Assembly (NCBI RefSeq): GCF_001905505.1
Contig: NZ_LIPG01000002.1
Coordinates: 310,001-374,000 of the forward strand
DNA: 64,000 nucleotides
From: Streptomyces sp. CB02058
GTDB lineage: Bacteria; Actinomycetota; Actinomycetes; Streptomycetales; Streptomycetaceae
Direction of reading: 5' to 3'
A model generated the notes under the pieces. That model saw nothing but the letters and a program-made list of their open reading frames with translations. It made no database searches and was not told the DNA's origin. Made by a program: the position numbers and the translations under genes. Of this stretch, positions 19,097 through 27,650 are shown one piece after another. Each line of letters opens with the position of its first letter. The first letter of the stretch is position 1.

Positions 19097-19711
19097 ATGA
19101 GCACCCATGCCGCCGCCCGTGTCGCGGCTCCCACCCGCCGCGAGCAGATCCTGAGAGAGGCCGCCCGCCTCTTCGCCGAGCGCGGCTTCCACGGTGTCGG
19201 GGTCGACGAGATAGGGGCGGCGGTCGGCATCAGCGGCCCCGGCCTCTACCGCCACTTCCCCGGCAAGGACGCCATGCTCGCCGAGCTGCTCGTCGGCATC
19301 AGTGAGCGTCTGCTGGCCGGCGGCAGGCTGCGCGTCACCGAGGGCGGCGACTCCCGCGGCGGTTCCCCCGAGGAGCTCCTCGACGCCCTCATCGAGGGCC
19401 ACATCGACTTCGCCCTGGACGACCGGCCGCTGATCACCCTCCACGACCGCGAGCTGGACCGGCTGCGCGACACCGACCGCAAGCGGGTGCGCCAGCTCCA
19501 GCGGCAGTACGTCGAGGTCTGGGTCGAGGCCGTGCGCGCGCTCTACCCCGCCCTCGCGGAGAACGAGGCCCGGGTCACCGTCCACGCGGTGTTCGGCCTG
19601 CTGAACTCCACCCCCCACCTGACCCGCCCCGAAGCCCTCCCCGACCGCACGGCCACGGCGGCGCTGCTGCACCGGCTGGCGCGGGGGGCGTTCGCGGCGG
19701 CGGCGTCCTGA
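19097..19711 (+). CDS. TetR-family repressor of the leucine-catabolism operon
   Basis: A 204-residue TetR/AcrR regulator. The N-terminal HTH is clear: RREQILREAARLFAERGF, then VGVDEIGAAVGISGPGLYRHF and KDAMLAELL. The C-terminal ligand domain carries two helices rich in R/E (LHDRELDRLRDTDRKRVRQL). It is divergent from the carboxylase operon with only 110 bases between, which contain paired palindromes, so it is the probable local repressor. An acyl-CoA intermediate of leucine breakdown is a likely ligand by analogy; this is inference. Confidence 0.88.
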   Translation: MSTHAAARVAAPTRREQILREAARLFAERGFHGVGVDEIGAAVGISGPGLYRHFPGKDAMLAELLVGISERLLAGGRLRVTEGGDSRGGSPEELLDALIEGHIDFALDDRPLITLHDRELDRLRDTDRKRVRQLQRQYVEVWVEAVRALYPALAENEARVTVHAVFGLLNSTPHLTRPEALPDRTATAALLHRLARGAFAAAAS

Positions 19712-19735
19712 CGCCCGTCGGGGCGAACGGCGGGA

Positions 19736-20230
19736 TCAGGCGTCGCCGGCCCCGCCGTCCCGGATCTCCTCCAGTGAATCCCGCATGACCTCCCGCGCAC
19801 GGGTGAACCAGTCCGCGAGCACGGCCATCTCCTGCGGCCCGTAGTCGGCCGCCAGGGTGCACAGGCGCGCGTAGAACGGGCCGTAGACGGCGAGGACCCG
19901 CTCCCGGGCCTCCTCGTCCATCACCACGCGCACCCGCCTCCGGTCCCCGGGATCGGGCGCGCGGCGGACGTAACCCGCCTTCTCCAGGCGGTTGAGCACC
20001 CCCGTCACCGCCCCTGTGGTCAGTCGTGCCTGCTCGGCCAGGTCGCCGGCGGCCAGGGTCTTCCCGGCGAGCGACGCCTCCATGAGGAATCCCACGCAGG
20101 TCAGGTCGGTGGTGTTCAGGCCGAGCCGCTCTGCGATGTCGTGCTGCCCGGTCTGCGCGAGCGCGATCAGCCGGTCCATCGCCCGGAGCATCTCGTCGTA
20201 GGCCACCTCGGGGCGCTCCTTGCCGTCCAC
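19736..20230 (-). CDS. MarR-family transcriptional regulator
   Basis: A 164-residue winged-helix regulator. The HTH and wing region is LAAGDLAEQARLTTGAVTGVLNRLEKAGYVRRAPDPGDRRRVRVVM, with the DxRxxR wing signature (DPGDRRRVRV). It starts at GTG 20230 behind AGGGGAA. An inverted repeat CTTAG-N3-CTAAG lies 10 bases upstream of the start and should be its own operator. It is divergent from a small membrane protein; the target genes are unknown. Confidence 0.88.
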   Translation of the reverse strand: MDGKERPEVAYDEMLRAMDRLIALAQTGQHDIAERLGLNTTDLTCVGFLMEASLAGKTLAAGDLAEQARLTTGAVTGVLNRLEKAGYVRRAPDPGDRRRVRVVMDEEARERVLAVYGPFYARLCTLAADYGPQEMAVLADWFTRAREVMRDSLEEIRDGGAGDA

Positions 20231-20240
20231 CGAAATTCCC

Positions 20241-20260
20241 CTTAGTGTCTAAGTAGCTTA
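20241..20260. promoter_or_regulatory. MarR-type operator between marR and a divergent membrane-protein gene
   Basis: CTTAG-TGT-CTAAG (20241-20253) is followed by AGTAGCTTAG, which repeats one arm. It is close enough to the marR start to block its promoter or leader. The assignment is by position and symmetry. Confidence 0.55.
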
Positions 20261-20327
20261 GCTCGTGAGTTAACTGCGGCCGTGTGTGGTTCCGGTCGCT
20301 GAACTATCACACCCCGAGGGAGCCGAA

Positions 20328-20729
20328 GTGAGCGCACATGGTGACGCCGATCTGGGACACACGCTCGCCGGCTGGACCGGTACCGCCCTCGGCGCCCTCG
20401 GGAGCGCGGTGCTGGGAGCAGGTCTGGTCATCGGCTCCGCCGCGGTGCTCCTGGCCGGCGCGGTCGTCGTCGCCGTGGCCGTACTGACCTGCTGGGTGCT
20501 GCACCTGGCGGGCTGGGGCAAGGGCTCCGGGCCGCGTCCTGCGGCCGAGCGGCACTGGCGGACCCGCGACTCCGCCGCGCGGCAGGGCCACCCAGGATGC
20601 CTCGGCTGCCGGATGGCCGGCCGGGGTGTCGGGGACGGCAGGTCCGCCCCGCACCGGGCCCCGGTCCAGGCGGTGGGCCATGCGGCCCCGGTGGTCCGGG
20701 GCGCGGGGGGTCCCCGGGCCGCCCGCTGA
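20328..20729 (+). CDS. Small membrane protein, HGxxxAAWT-like family
   Basis: A 133-residue protein beginning at GTG 20328 behind GAGGGAG. Residues 3-20 read HGDADLGHTLAGWT, resembling the short Streptomyces HGxxPAAWT proteins I recall. Two hydrophobic segments follow (about 18-65), then a soluble tail with HPGCLGCRMAGRG. The two Cys in CLGC could bind metal or a thiol partner. No function is known to me. The tail after about residue 95 is low-complexity and may not be conserved. Confidence 0.65.
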   Translation: MSAHGDADLGHTLAGWTGTALGALGSAVLGAGLVIGSAAVLLAGAVVVAVAVLTCWVLHLAGWGKGSGPRPAAERHWRTRDSAARQGHPGCLGCRMAGRGVGDGRSAPHRAPVQAVGHAAPVVRGAGGPRAAR

Positions 20730-20784
20730 TCCCGCCGTACGAGACATCGGGCACACAGCGCGGCCCCGACGGCACAATGGGTGC

Positions 20785-21582
20785 ATGCCGATACCCAGCC
20801 GCGCCGCCCTCGTCGAGCACCTCGTCCGTACGCGTATCGCGGGCGACGTCGCCACGCCCCGCGACAACAACCTCTCCCACTACCGCCAGCTCGCCAACGG
20901 CAACCGCCACTTCTGGCTGGGGCTGGAGCTCGGTGACCGGTGGACCGACGAACAGGACGTCCTGGCCGTGATGGCCGAGAGATGCGGGGTCAGCGACGAC
21001 CCGGAGCACCGGCAGGGCCAGGACACCATCGACCCCGAGCTGACGGTCGACGCCCTGGACCGGATGGCGGCCCGGCTCCGCAAGGCCGCCGCGGACGGCG
21101 AACGGGTGCTGTTCGCGACCGGGCACCCGGGCGGGCTGCTCGACGTGCACCGGCAGACGGCGAACGCCCTGCGGGCCGCGGGATGCGAGATCGTACGGAT
21201 CCCCGGCGGCCTGATGGCGGACGAGGGCATGGTCTTCCAGTTCGCCGACGTCGCCGTCCTGGAGCGCGGGGCGACCCTCTGGCACACGCACTCCCCGGTC
21301 CCGATGGCCGCCATCCTGGACGGCCTGGAGCGCGAGGGCCGGCCGCAGCCCGACCTGGTCGTCGCCGACCACGGCTGGGCCGGGTGCGCCGGGCAGCGCG
21401 GGATCGACTCCATCGGCTACGCGGACTGCAACGACCCCGCGCTCTTCCTCGGCGAGGCGGAGGGCACCCTCCAGGTCACCGTGCCGCTCGACGACCACGT
21501 GACCGACCCGCGCCACTACGACCCGATGACCGACTATCTGCTCGACGCGGCCGGGCTGCTGCCGTCCGCGGAGCGGGCGTGA
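20785..21582 (+). CDS. Conserved protein annotated in Streptomyces as a phosphatase; function unproven
   Basis: A 265-residue soluble protein with no signal peptide or membrane segment. Conserved-looking blocks are RDNNLSHYRQLANGNRHFWLGLEL, FATGHPGGLLDVHRQTANALRAAG and VVADHGWAGCAGQRGIDSIGYADCND, and the protein ends with a DPMTDYLL block. The second block, with its GHPGG and following His, looks like a nucleotide or metal site. I recall this family carried as 'phosphatase' in Streptomyces genomes but cannot assign a substrate. The ATG at 20785 was preferred because the upstream extension is unlike protein. Confidence 0.7.
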   Translation: MPIPSRAALVEHLVRTRIAGDVATPRDNNLSHYRQLANGNRHFWLGLELGDRWTDEQDVLAVMAERCGVSDDPEHRQGQDTIDPELTVDALDRMAARLRKAAADGERVLFATGHPGGLLDVHRQTANALRAAGCEIVRIPGGLMADEGMVFQFADVAVLERGATLWHTHSPVPMAAILDGLEREGRPQPDLVVADHGWAGCAGQRGIDSIGYADCNDPALFLGEAEGTLQVTVPLDDHVTDPRHYDPMTDYLLDAAGLLPSAERA

Positions 21583-21657
21583 CACGCGGGACCCGGCCGG
21601 GCCCGTGAGCGGCCCCGGTGAGGTTCCGCCAGGTCCGGCGGGGCTCCGCCGCGGTCG

Positions 21658-22638
21658 TCACCCCCGCCGTTCACGGCGAGGAGCGGGGTGGTTCGCGTCG
21701 CGCCAGGCCCGGGGCGAGATGCCGTAGGCCTGTTTGAACACCTTGCTGAAATGGGTCGCGTCCACGAAGCCCCAGCTCCGTCCGACCGCGGCTATGGTCC
21801 GGGCCCGCCCTTCGGGACCGGCCAGCTCCCGCTTGCACTCCGCGAGACGGTGCGAGCGGATCCAGTCTCCGAGGGCGATACCCGACCGGGCCAGCACCGT
21901 GTAGAGGTGACGTACCGAGATGTCGTGCGCGGCGGCGATCCGAGCGGCGGACAGGTCCCTCTCCGCCAGGTGCGCGCGCATGTACCGCGTGATCCGCAGG
22001 CTCAGCGTGGCCTCCAGAGGCGCCCTGGCCAGGTCCTGGCTTCCGAGCTGGGACGCCACGACGGCACGGACGAGCTCGATGCTGGGCTCCGCGACCGCCT
22101 CCGCGTACGGACCGCTGTGCAGCTCTTCGCTGACGACCAGCTGGGAGAAGTACGTGGAGGCGAGACCCGCCAGCGGATTGCCGGGGCCGAGGGCGACCGC
22201 GGTGATGTCCCGGAGCGCTCGCTCGGGCAGCGCGAGCGCCGCGCGGGGAAACCGGAGGAAGTGATGGTCCACTCCCTCACCGAAGAGGAGGGTGTAGGGG
22301 GTGACCGTGTCGTAGAGGGCGAAGTCTCCGGGCCTCAGCAGAGCCTGGCGGCCGTTCTGTGCCACGAGGCTGGTGCCCGTCACCTGCAGGCCCAGGAAGA
22401 CGGCCGGCTCCTCGTCCTCCCGTGCCAGGCGCGGGGTCCGCCGTATGGTCATCGAGGTCGCGCGCGCCGAGCAGATCCCCAGGGGTCCCGCGGTGTCCAG
22501 CCCGATGTGAGCCGTGAGCTCCTCGGGCGGCAGGTGATGATCGATGTCGATCCGCACGAGCGATTCCCACACCGCGTGCCGGATCATCTCTTCACGGTCC
22601 CGCGCCGGTATGTCCGTGGTGTCCAGGACAGAGCTCAT
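21658..22638 (-). CDS. AraC-family regulator (AraC_binding_2/NphR-like)
   Basis: A 326-residue regulator. The N-terminal cupin-like binding domain (about 20-210) has FLGLQVTGTSLVAQNGRQALLRPGDFALYDTVTPY-type features seen in PF14525 proteins. The C-terminal AraC HTH pair (about 215-315) includes IAAAHDISVRHLYTVLARSGIALGDWIR and GFVDATHFSKVFKQAYGISPRAWR. It lies downstream of, and on the same strand as, the P450 gene about 450 bases away. It may control that P450; this is inference from adjacency. Confidence 0.88.
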   Translation of the reverse strand: MSSVLDTTDIPARDREEMIRHAVWESLVRIDIDHHLPPEELTAHIGLDTAGPLGICSARATSMTIRRTPRLAREDEEPAVFLGLQVTGTSLVAQNGRQALLRPGDFALYDTVTPYTLLFGEGVDHHFLRFPRAALALPERALRDITAVALGPGNPLAGLASTYFSQLVVSEELHSGPYAEAVAEPSIELVRAVVASQLGSQDLARAPLEATLSLRITRYMRAHLAERDLSAARIAAAHDISVRHLYTVLARSGIALGDWIRSHRLAECKRELAGPEGRARTIAAVGRSWGFVDATHFSKVFKQAYGISPRAWRDANHPAPRRERRG

Positions 22639-23091
22639 CGGAAGGGCTTTCGCCTGCGCGGGCCGCGAGGGCCGTGAGGTCCGAACGGTCCGTCAGGAGA
22701 AGTCCTGGCCCGGTCCTTCACGATCCCCCCTGGACATGCGCGATCCGGCCAACAGGATGGCAGGGTTCCGCCACCCCGCGCAACGCCGTCGAGGGAGCTC
22801 CGGTGCCGGTGAGCCGCCCTCGGCCGGGGACGCGCCGACGCTGCCCGGGGAGCGATCGCCGCGATACGCGCGCTCCTGACAAAGATTCGTGCACGACCGA
22901 CACAGTGGCGCACCCCCCTCCGCCCTATGGTCTGTCCAGCAGGCCGCGGCCGGACCGGAGACGGTACGGCCCGCGGCGGTCGTGGCCGACCTCGCCGGGG
23001 GCGGGGTGCGGCCCACGATGCGGCTCCGCTCCACCGGTCACGGGGGTGTGGAGCGCAGCCGCGTCGCGCGCCTCCTGTGCATGTGCGGTGG
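22639..23091. other. 453-base gap upstream of the AraC gene
   Basis: No credible gene was found on either strand. It must contain the promoter of the AraC-family gene and the 3' flank of the P450 gene. A short open frame on the plus strand runs across it into the P450 antisense and has no recognisable protein features. Confidence 0.5.
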
Positions 23092-24324
23092 TCAGTCCTG
23101 TCGCGGGCGCAGGCGTACGGGAAGGGACCGGTGGCCGTTGCTGATCAGTGACGCCACCGGCCCCATGTCCCCCTCCTCGGGCGCGAGTCCGGCGTCCGGG
23201 AAGCGGTCGAAGAAGGCGCTGAGCGCGACCTCCCCCTCCATCCTGGCCAGCGCGGCGCCCAGGCAGAAGTGGATGCCGTGGCCGAAGGCGAGGTGCTCCT
23301 TGGTGATCCTGGTGACGTCGAAGGCGTGCGGGTCCCGGTGCCAGCCGGGATGACGGTTGGCGGCGGCGTAGGAGGCGAGGATCGCCTCGCCCTTGGCGAT
23401 GGTCCGCCCGTCGGGGAGCGGGATGTCGGCGACGGCGTAGCGCAGGGGCAGGTGTTTGACCGGCGGGGAGTGCCGCAGGGTCTCCTCCACGACGTCGGAC
23501 CACGACGCGCGGCCCTCACGGACGTGGCCGAGCTGGTCGGGGTGGGCCAGCAGGGTCGTGACGGCCTGGTCGATCAGGTTGACGGTGGTCTCGTAGCCGG
23601 CGTTGATCATCAGGAGGATCGTGTCGCGCAGCTCCTCCTCGGACAGCCCCTGCCCGTCGACGCCCTCCTCGCCCAGGGCGATCAGTACGGACGCCATGTC
23701 CTCGCCCGGCTCGGCCCGCTTGGCGGCGATGAGGGCGTCGAGCATGGCGTACAGCCGGGCGGTGTTGGCCGCGGCCTCCTCGGGGGTCAGCGTGGTGGAG
23801 AAGACGTCGTTGACGAGGGTGCGGAAGTCGCCCGCGCGGTCGTCGGGGACACCGAGGAGCCGTCCGATCACCGCTATGGGCAGCGGATAGGCGAACAGGT
23901 CCCTCAGGTCGGCCACCTCGCCCGGGGGAGTGGTGTCCAGAGCGTCCAGGAGACCATCCACGAGACCCTCGACGGTGGGCCTCAGCGCGGCGATGCGCCG
24001 GGCGCTGAACGCCGGGGCGACGATGCGGCGCAGGCGGCGGTGGTCGCCTCCGTAGGCGGTGAACATGTTCGTCGCGGCGACCCACAGGGCCAGCGGCCAC
24101 GTCTGGACGGCCTCCTCGAAGCCGGGCCAGTGCCGGCGCGCGTCCTTGGACACGTCCGGGCTGGTCAGCAGCTCCTTCAGCAGGGCAGGGTCGGTCACGG
24201 ACCAGGCCTCGACACCGAGGATGTCGATACGCGTCGCGGGACCCTGGGCCCGTAAGAGCTCGTGTTCGGCGTCCGCGTCGCGGGCGGCGGGGTCGAGGAC
24301 GATGGGGGCGGGGTGCAGAGGCAC
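23092..24324 (-). CDS. Cytochrome P450 with a TTA codon
   Basis: A soluble class I bacterial P450 of 410 residues that would need separate ferredoxin and reductase. The I-helix is MINAGYETTVNL, the K-helix ExxR is in VVEETLRHSP, the PERF-like region is RDPHAFDVTRI, and the heme-ligand loop is LAFGHGIHFCLGAALAR with the axial Cys. The pattern is typical of CYP107-like enzymes. Leu24 (in EHELLRA) is encoded by TTA at 24253-24255, so translation should need the bldA tRNA, linking the gene to late growth. No biosynthetic cluster surrounds it, and the substrate is unknown. Confidence 0.93.
   Translation of the reverse strand: MPLHPAPIVLDPAARDADAEHELLRAQGPATRIDILGVEAWSVTDPALLKELLTSPDVSKDARRHWPGFEEAVQTWPLALWVAATNMFTAYGGDHRRLRRIVAPAFSARRIAALRPTVEGLVDGLLDALDTTPPGEVADLRDLFAYPLPIAVIGRLLGVPDDRAGDFRTLVNDVFSTTLTPEEAAANTARLYAMLDALIAAKRAEPGEDMASVLIALGEEGVDGQGLSEEELRDTILLMINAGYETTVNLIDQAVTTLLAHPDQLGHVREGRASWSDVVEETLRHSPPVKHLPLRYAVADIPLPDGRTIAKGEAILASYAAANRHPGWHRDPHAFDVTRITKEHLAFGHGIHFCLGAALARMEGEVALSAFFDRFPDAGLAPEEGDMGPVASLISNGHRSLPVRLRPRQD
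24253..24255 (-). promoter_or_regulatory. TTA codon in the P450 gene
   Basis: In-frame TTA for Leu24 of the P450. By eye, the only other in-frame TTA seen in this window is in adpA. It predicts bldA-dependent expression. Confidence 0.88.
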
Positions 24325-24454
24325 GGCGAGTGCTCCTCGGTCGGGGGAGTGGTCGCCACGGTTCTACCCCTGGCGGGCGGCGCGGACCCCGCATCCCGCA
24401 GCACTCCCGCATTCCGGCGCGCGCCCGGCGCACGAATGATCGATCGGGCTTGTT

Positions 24455-25417
24455 TCAGCCGCCCCCGGCGCGCGCGGCCGGGCGCTGCGCGCGCCCCGGT
24501 GTCGGGTCGAGGTACACCCGCTGGATGGACGCGTAGCGCTCACGGAGCTGCTGCTCCGCCTCCTCGCAGGCCCACTCGATCTGCGCGGCGGTCGACGCGT
24601 CCCGGAAGTCGATCTTCGCCGCGATCAGCAGCTCCGACGGCCCCTGGATCAGCGTGGTCAGCTCCACCACCTCGACGATGTGCGGCACGGACATCAGCTC
24701 CTCCCGCACCCCGGCGCGCATCTCCGGGGGGAGCGGGCGGCCGATCAGCAGCTGGGCGTTGGCCCGGCAGAGCACCCAGGCCACGTACACCAGCAGTACG
24801 CCGATGAGGATCGAGGCGATGCCGTCCCAGACCCCCGATCCGGAGAGCTGCCCGCCGAGCAGGCCGCCGGCCGCGAGCAGCAGACCGGCCAGGGCCGCCG
24901 AGTCCTCCATCACCACCGCCTTGACCGCGGTGTCGGGGGTCCGGCGGAGGTAACGCGGCGCGGGCATCCGCAGCCGGGCGGCCTCACCACGCACCTGGCG
25001 GACGCCCGTGCGCAGCGAGAAGCCCTCCAGCAGGAACGCGACCGCGAGCACGATGTACGAGACGAGCGGATCGCCGAGCTCCTCACCCCGCAGCAGGGTG
25101 TGGATGCCGTCGTACAGGGAGAACACCGCGCCGCCGACGAACGTCGCCACGGCGGCGAGCATCGCCCAGATGTAGCGCTCGGGGCCGTAGCCCAGCGGGT
25201 GGTCCTCGTCGGCGGGCCTCTCGCTGCGCTTCAGCGCGGTGAGCAGCATGACCTCGGTGACGGTGTCGGCGACCGAGTGCGCCGCCTCCGAGAGCATCGC
25301 GCTCGAACCGCTGATCAGCCCTGCCACCAGCTTCGCCACGGCGATGCCGAGATTGGCCATCGCCGCGACGACGACGGTGAACGTGGACTCGCTGCCGCCG
25401 GTCTGCTCGTCACTCAT
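24455..25417 (-). CDS. Cation diffusion facilitator (CDF) metal exporter
   Basis: A 320-residue CDF-family Zn2+/divalent metal:proton antiporter. About six membrane segments fall in residues 15-240, and a soluble C-terminal domain follows (about 245-310). The second helix carries the family motif SSAMLSEAAHSVADTVTE with a metal-site D near HSVAD; HPLGYGPERYIWAM is typical of CDF loops; DSAALAGLLLAAGGL is in helix V. The ATG at 25417 was chosen over an upstream frame that merely translates the tandem repeat. It lies downstream of tesB with the repeat array between them. Confidence 0.88.
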   Translation of the reverse strand: MSDEQTGGSESTFTVVVAAMANLGIAVAKLVAGLISGSSAMLSEAAHSVADTVTEVMLLTALKRSERPADEDHPLGYGPERYIWAMLAAVATFVGGAVFSLYDGIHTLLRGEELGDPLVSYIVLAVAFLLEGFSLRTGVRQVRGEAARLRMPAPRYLRRTPDTAVKAVVMEDSAALAGLLLAAGGLLGGQLSGSGVWDGIASILIGVLLVYVAWVLCRANAQLLIGRPLPPEMRAGVREELMSVPHIVEVVELTTLIQGPSELLIAAKIDFRDASTAAQIEWACEEAEQQLRERYASIQRVYLDPTPGRAQRPAARAGGG

Positions 25418-25444
25418 GGTGGGCAGTATGTCCGAATCGGTGAT

Positions 25445-25558
25445 CTCAGTCCCTCGGGACGCGGACACCTCAGTCCCTCGGGACGCGGACACCTCGGTCC
25501 CCCGGGACGCGGACCTCGGTCCCTGGGGACGTGGATCTCAGTCCCTCGGGACGCGGAC
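25445..25558. repeat. Five tandem 22-24 base repeats overlapping the 3' end of tesB
   Basis: Units start at 25445, 25469, 25493, 25515 and 25537, with lengths 24, 24, 22, 22 and 22. Each contains CTCAGTCCCTCGGGACGCGGA or a variant. The unit at 25537 encodes the end of the thioesterase (VRVPRD-stop), so the array looks like amplification of that gene's tail. Each unit contains a small palindrome GTCCC-TC-GGGAC. Unit variants (TCCCCCGGGAC, TCCCTGGGGAC) keep the arms mostly paired. Confidence 0.9.
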
Positions 25559-26413
25559 CAGGCCCTCCTGGATGACCGTGATGGCCAGCTTGCCGTCGGC
25601 CGTCCAGATCCTGGCCTGGCCGAGGCCCCGCCCGCCGGACGCCGAGGGCGACTCCTGGTCGTACAGCAGCCATTCGTCGGCGCGGAAGGGGCGGTGGAAC
25701 CACATCGCGTGGTCCAGGCTGGCGCCCACCACGTCACCGACCGACCAGCCGCCGCGCCCGTGGGCGAGCAGCACCGAGTCCAGCAGCGTCATGTCGGAGA
25801 CGTACGTCGCCAGGCAGACGTGCAGCAGCGGATCGTCGGCCAGCTTGCCGTGCGTCCGGAACCAGACCTGGGAGCGCGGCTCGCGCGGCTCACCGGCGGT
25901 GGCGAAGGGCGGGGCGTCCACATAGCGCAGATCGACGGCGGCGCGGGCCTCCAGCAGCCGGTCGATCATGCTCGGGTCCGTGAAGCGGTCCGCGTACCGG
26001 GGCAGCATCTGCCCGGCCGTCGGCAGGGACTCCGGGTCCGGGGCGGAGGGCATGACGGCCTGGTGGTCCATGCCTTCCTCGTGCACCTGGAAGGACGCCG
26101 AGAGATGGAAGATCGGCTTGCCGTGCTGCACGGCGACGACCCGGCGGGTGGTGAACGACCGTCCGTCGCGGATCCGGTCCACGCTGTAGACGATCGGCGC
26201 GCCCGGGTCCCCGGGGCGCAGGAAGTACGCGTGCAGGGAGTGGGCGCCACGGTCGTCGGGGACCGTGCGCCCGGCGGCGACCAGGGCCTGGGCCGCGACC
26301 TGGCCGCCGAAGACGCGGGGCACGACCGCCGAACGGCTCATGCCCCGGAAGATGTCCTGCTCGATCTGCTCCAGGTCGAGCAGATCGAGCAGGGATTCAA
26401 GTGCTGCGCTCAT
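25538..26413 (-). CDS. tesB: Acyl-CoA thioesterase II
   Basis: Hydrolyses acyl-CoA to free acid and CoA. The 291 residues form a double hot-dog fold: an N-terminal half with MSRSAVVPRVFGGQVAAQALVAAGRTV and SFTTRRVVAVQHGKPIFHLSASFQ, and a C-terminal half with SDMTLLDSVLLAHG and SLDHAMWFHRPFRADEWLLYDQESPSA. These are family signatures, the last holding the catalytic Asp/Gln/Thr region. It starts 21 bases after the acyl-CoA dehydrogenase stop and is probably in one operon. Its last codons form one unit of a tandem repeat array. Confidence 0.93.
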   Translation of the reverse strand: MSAALESLLDLLDLEQIEQDIFRGMSRSAVVPRVFGGQVAAQALVAAGRTVPDDRGAHSLHAYFLRPGDPGAPIVYSVDRIRDGRSFTTRRVVAVQHGKPIFHLSASFQVHEEGMDHQAVMPSAPDPESLPTAGQMLPRYADRFTDPSMIDRLLEARAAVDLRYVDAPPFATAGEPREPRSQVWFRTHGKLADDPLLHVCLATYVSDMTLLDSVLLAHGRGGWSVGDVVGASLDHAMWFHRPFRADEWLLYDQESPSASGGRGLGQARIWTADGKLAITVIQEGLVRVPRD

Positions 26414-26434
26414 GGAGGAGAAACGTAGCCGCTC

Positions 26435-27592
26435 TCAGAGACCCATGGACTTGGCGATGATCGACTTCATGACCTCGCTGGTGCCGCCGTAGATGCGGTT
26501 GACCCGGTTGTCCGTGTAGAGACGGGCGATCGGGTACTCGTTCATGAAGCCATAGCCGCCGTGCAGCTGGAGGCAGCGGTCGATCACACGGTGTGCGACC
26601 TCGGTGCAGAACAGCTTCGCGGACGCGGCCTCGGCGGGGGTGAGCTCGCCGGCGTCCAGGGCCTCGATCGCGCGGTCGCAGACGGCCTCGGCGGCGTCGA
26701 CCTCGGCCTTGCAGGCGGCCAGCTCGAACTTGGTGTTCTGGAAGGACGCGACGGTCTTGCCGAAGACGGTGCGGTCCTGCGTGTACTGCTGGGCGAACCG
26801 CACGGCGGCCTTCGCCTGCGCGTACGCGCCGACGGCGATGCCCAGGCGCTCCTGCGGGAGGTTCTGGCCGAGGTAGGAGAAGCCCTTGTTCTCCTCGCCC
26901 AGCAGGTCCTCGACGGGCACCTTGACGTCGACGAAGGCCAGCTCGGCGGTGTCGGAGACCTTCAGGCCCAGCTTGTCGAGCTTGCGGCCGACCGAGTAGC
27001 CCTCGGACTTGGTGTCGACGACGAGGAGCGAGATGCCGTGGCGGCGGTCGTCGGCCTTGGGGGCCTCCGTGCGGGCACAGACGATGACCTTGTCGGCGTG
27101 CACACCACCGGTGATGAAGGTCTTGGCGCCGTTGAGGACGTAGTGCGTGCCGTCCTCGGAGAGCTTGGCGGTGGTCTTCATGCCGGCCAGGTCCGAACCG
27201 GTGCCCGGCTCGGTCATGGCTATCGCGTACATGGACTTGCCGGAGACGAAGTCCGGGAGCCAGCGCTTCTTCTGCTCCTCGGTGGCGTACGCCTTGAGGT
27301 ACGGCAGGCAGAGCAGGACGTGCACGCCGGAGCCGCCGAAGGAGATGCCCGCGCGGGCGGTCTCCTCGTAGAGGACGGCCTCGAACTTGAAGGACTCCTC
27401 GCCCGCGCCGCCGTACTCCTCCGGCACCTCGATGCCGAAGATGCCCAGCTCGGCGAGCTTGTAGTAGAAGTCGCGAGGCGCCTGGCCCGCGGCGAACCAC
27501 TCGTCGTAGACGGGAACGACCTCGGCCTCGATGAAGGCGCGGATGGTCTCCCTGAACGCCTCGTGGTCCTCGTTGTAAACCGTACGGCGCAC
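26435..27592 (-). CDS. Acyl-CoA dehydrogenase (IVD/LCAD-like)
   Basis: A 385-residue FAD-dependent acyl-CoA dehydrogenase starting at GTG 27592 with an AGGAGG site. Signatures AIAMTEPGTGSDLAGMKT and CLQLHGGYGFMNEYPIARLYTD are present. The usual SCAD/MCAD catalytic Glu position is Gly (RIYGGTSE), while NLPQERLGIAVGA supplies an ERL motif where isovaleryl- and long-chain dehydrogenases keep their base. The substrate is therefore likely branched or longer chain. An AAGCGCTT-centred palindrome lies about 45 bases upstream. Confidence 0.9.
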   Translation of the reverse strand: MRRTVYNEDHEAFRETIRAFIEAEVVPVYDEWFAAGQAPRDFYYKLAELGIFGIEVPEEYGGAGEESFKFEAVLYEETARAGISFGGSGVHVLLCLPYLKAYATEEQKKRWLPDFVSGKSMYAIAMTEPGTGSDLAGMKTTAKLSEDGTHYVLNGAKTFITGGVHADKVIVCARTEAPKADDRRHGISLLVVDTKSEGYSVGRKLDKLGLKVSDTAELAFVDVKVPVEDLLGEENKGFSYLGQNLPQERLGIAVGAYAQAKAAVRFAQQYTQDRTVFGKTVASFQNTKFELAACKAEVDAAEAVCDRAIEALDAGELTPAEAASAKLFCTEVAHRVIDRCLQLHGGYGFMNEYPIARLYTDNRVNRIYGGTSEVMKSIIAKSMGL

Positions 27593-27631
27593 GGGGTGCC
27601 TCCTGGTGTCAGCTTCAGCGTCGGTCGAGGT

Positions 27632-27650
27632 GGCTAAGCGCTTGCTCAGT
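27632..27650. promoter_or_regulatory. Candidate TetR-type operator upstream of the acyl-CoA dehydrogenase
   Basis: GGCTAAGCGCTTGCTCAG has a perfect AAGCGCTT centre with TA/TG flanks (CTAAGCGCTTGCTCA). This arrangement is common upstream of fatty-acid genes controlled by TetR repressors in actinobacteria. It lies about 45 bases upstream of the GTG start. No cognate regulator is adjacent. Confidence 0.5.

Noticed and set aside
25445..25558. CRISPR array
   Set aside because: Units are directly adjacent without spacers and one is coding sequence of tesB. No cas genes accompany it.
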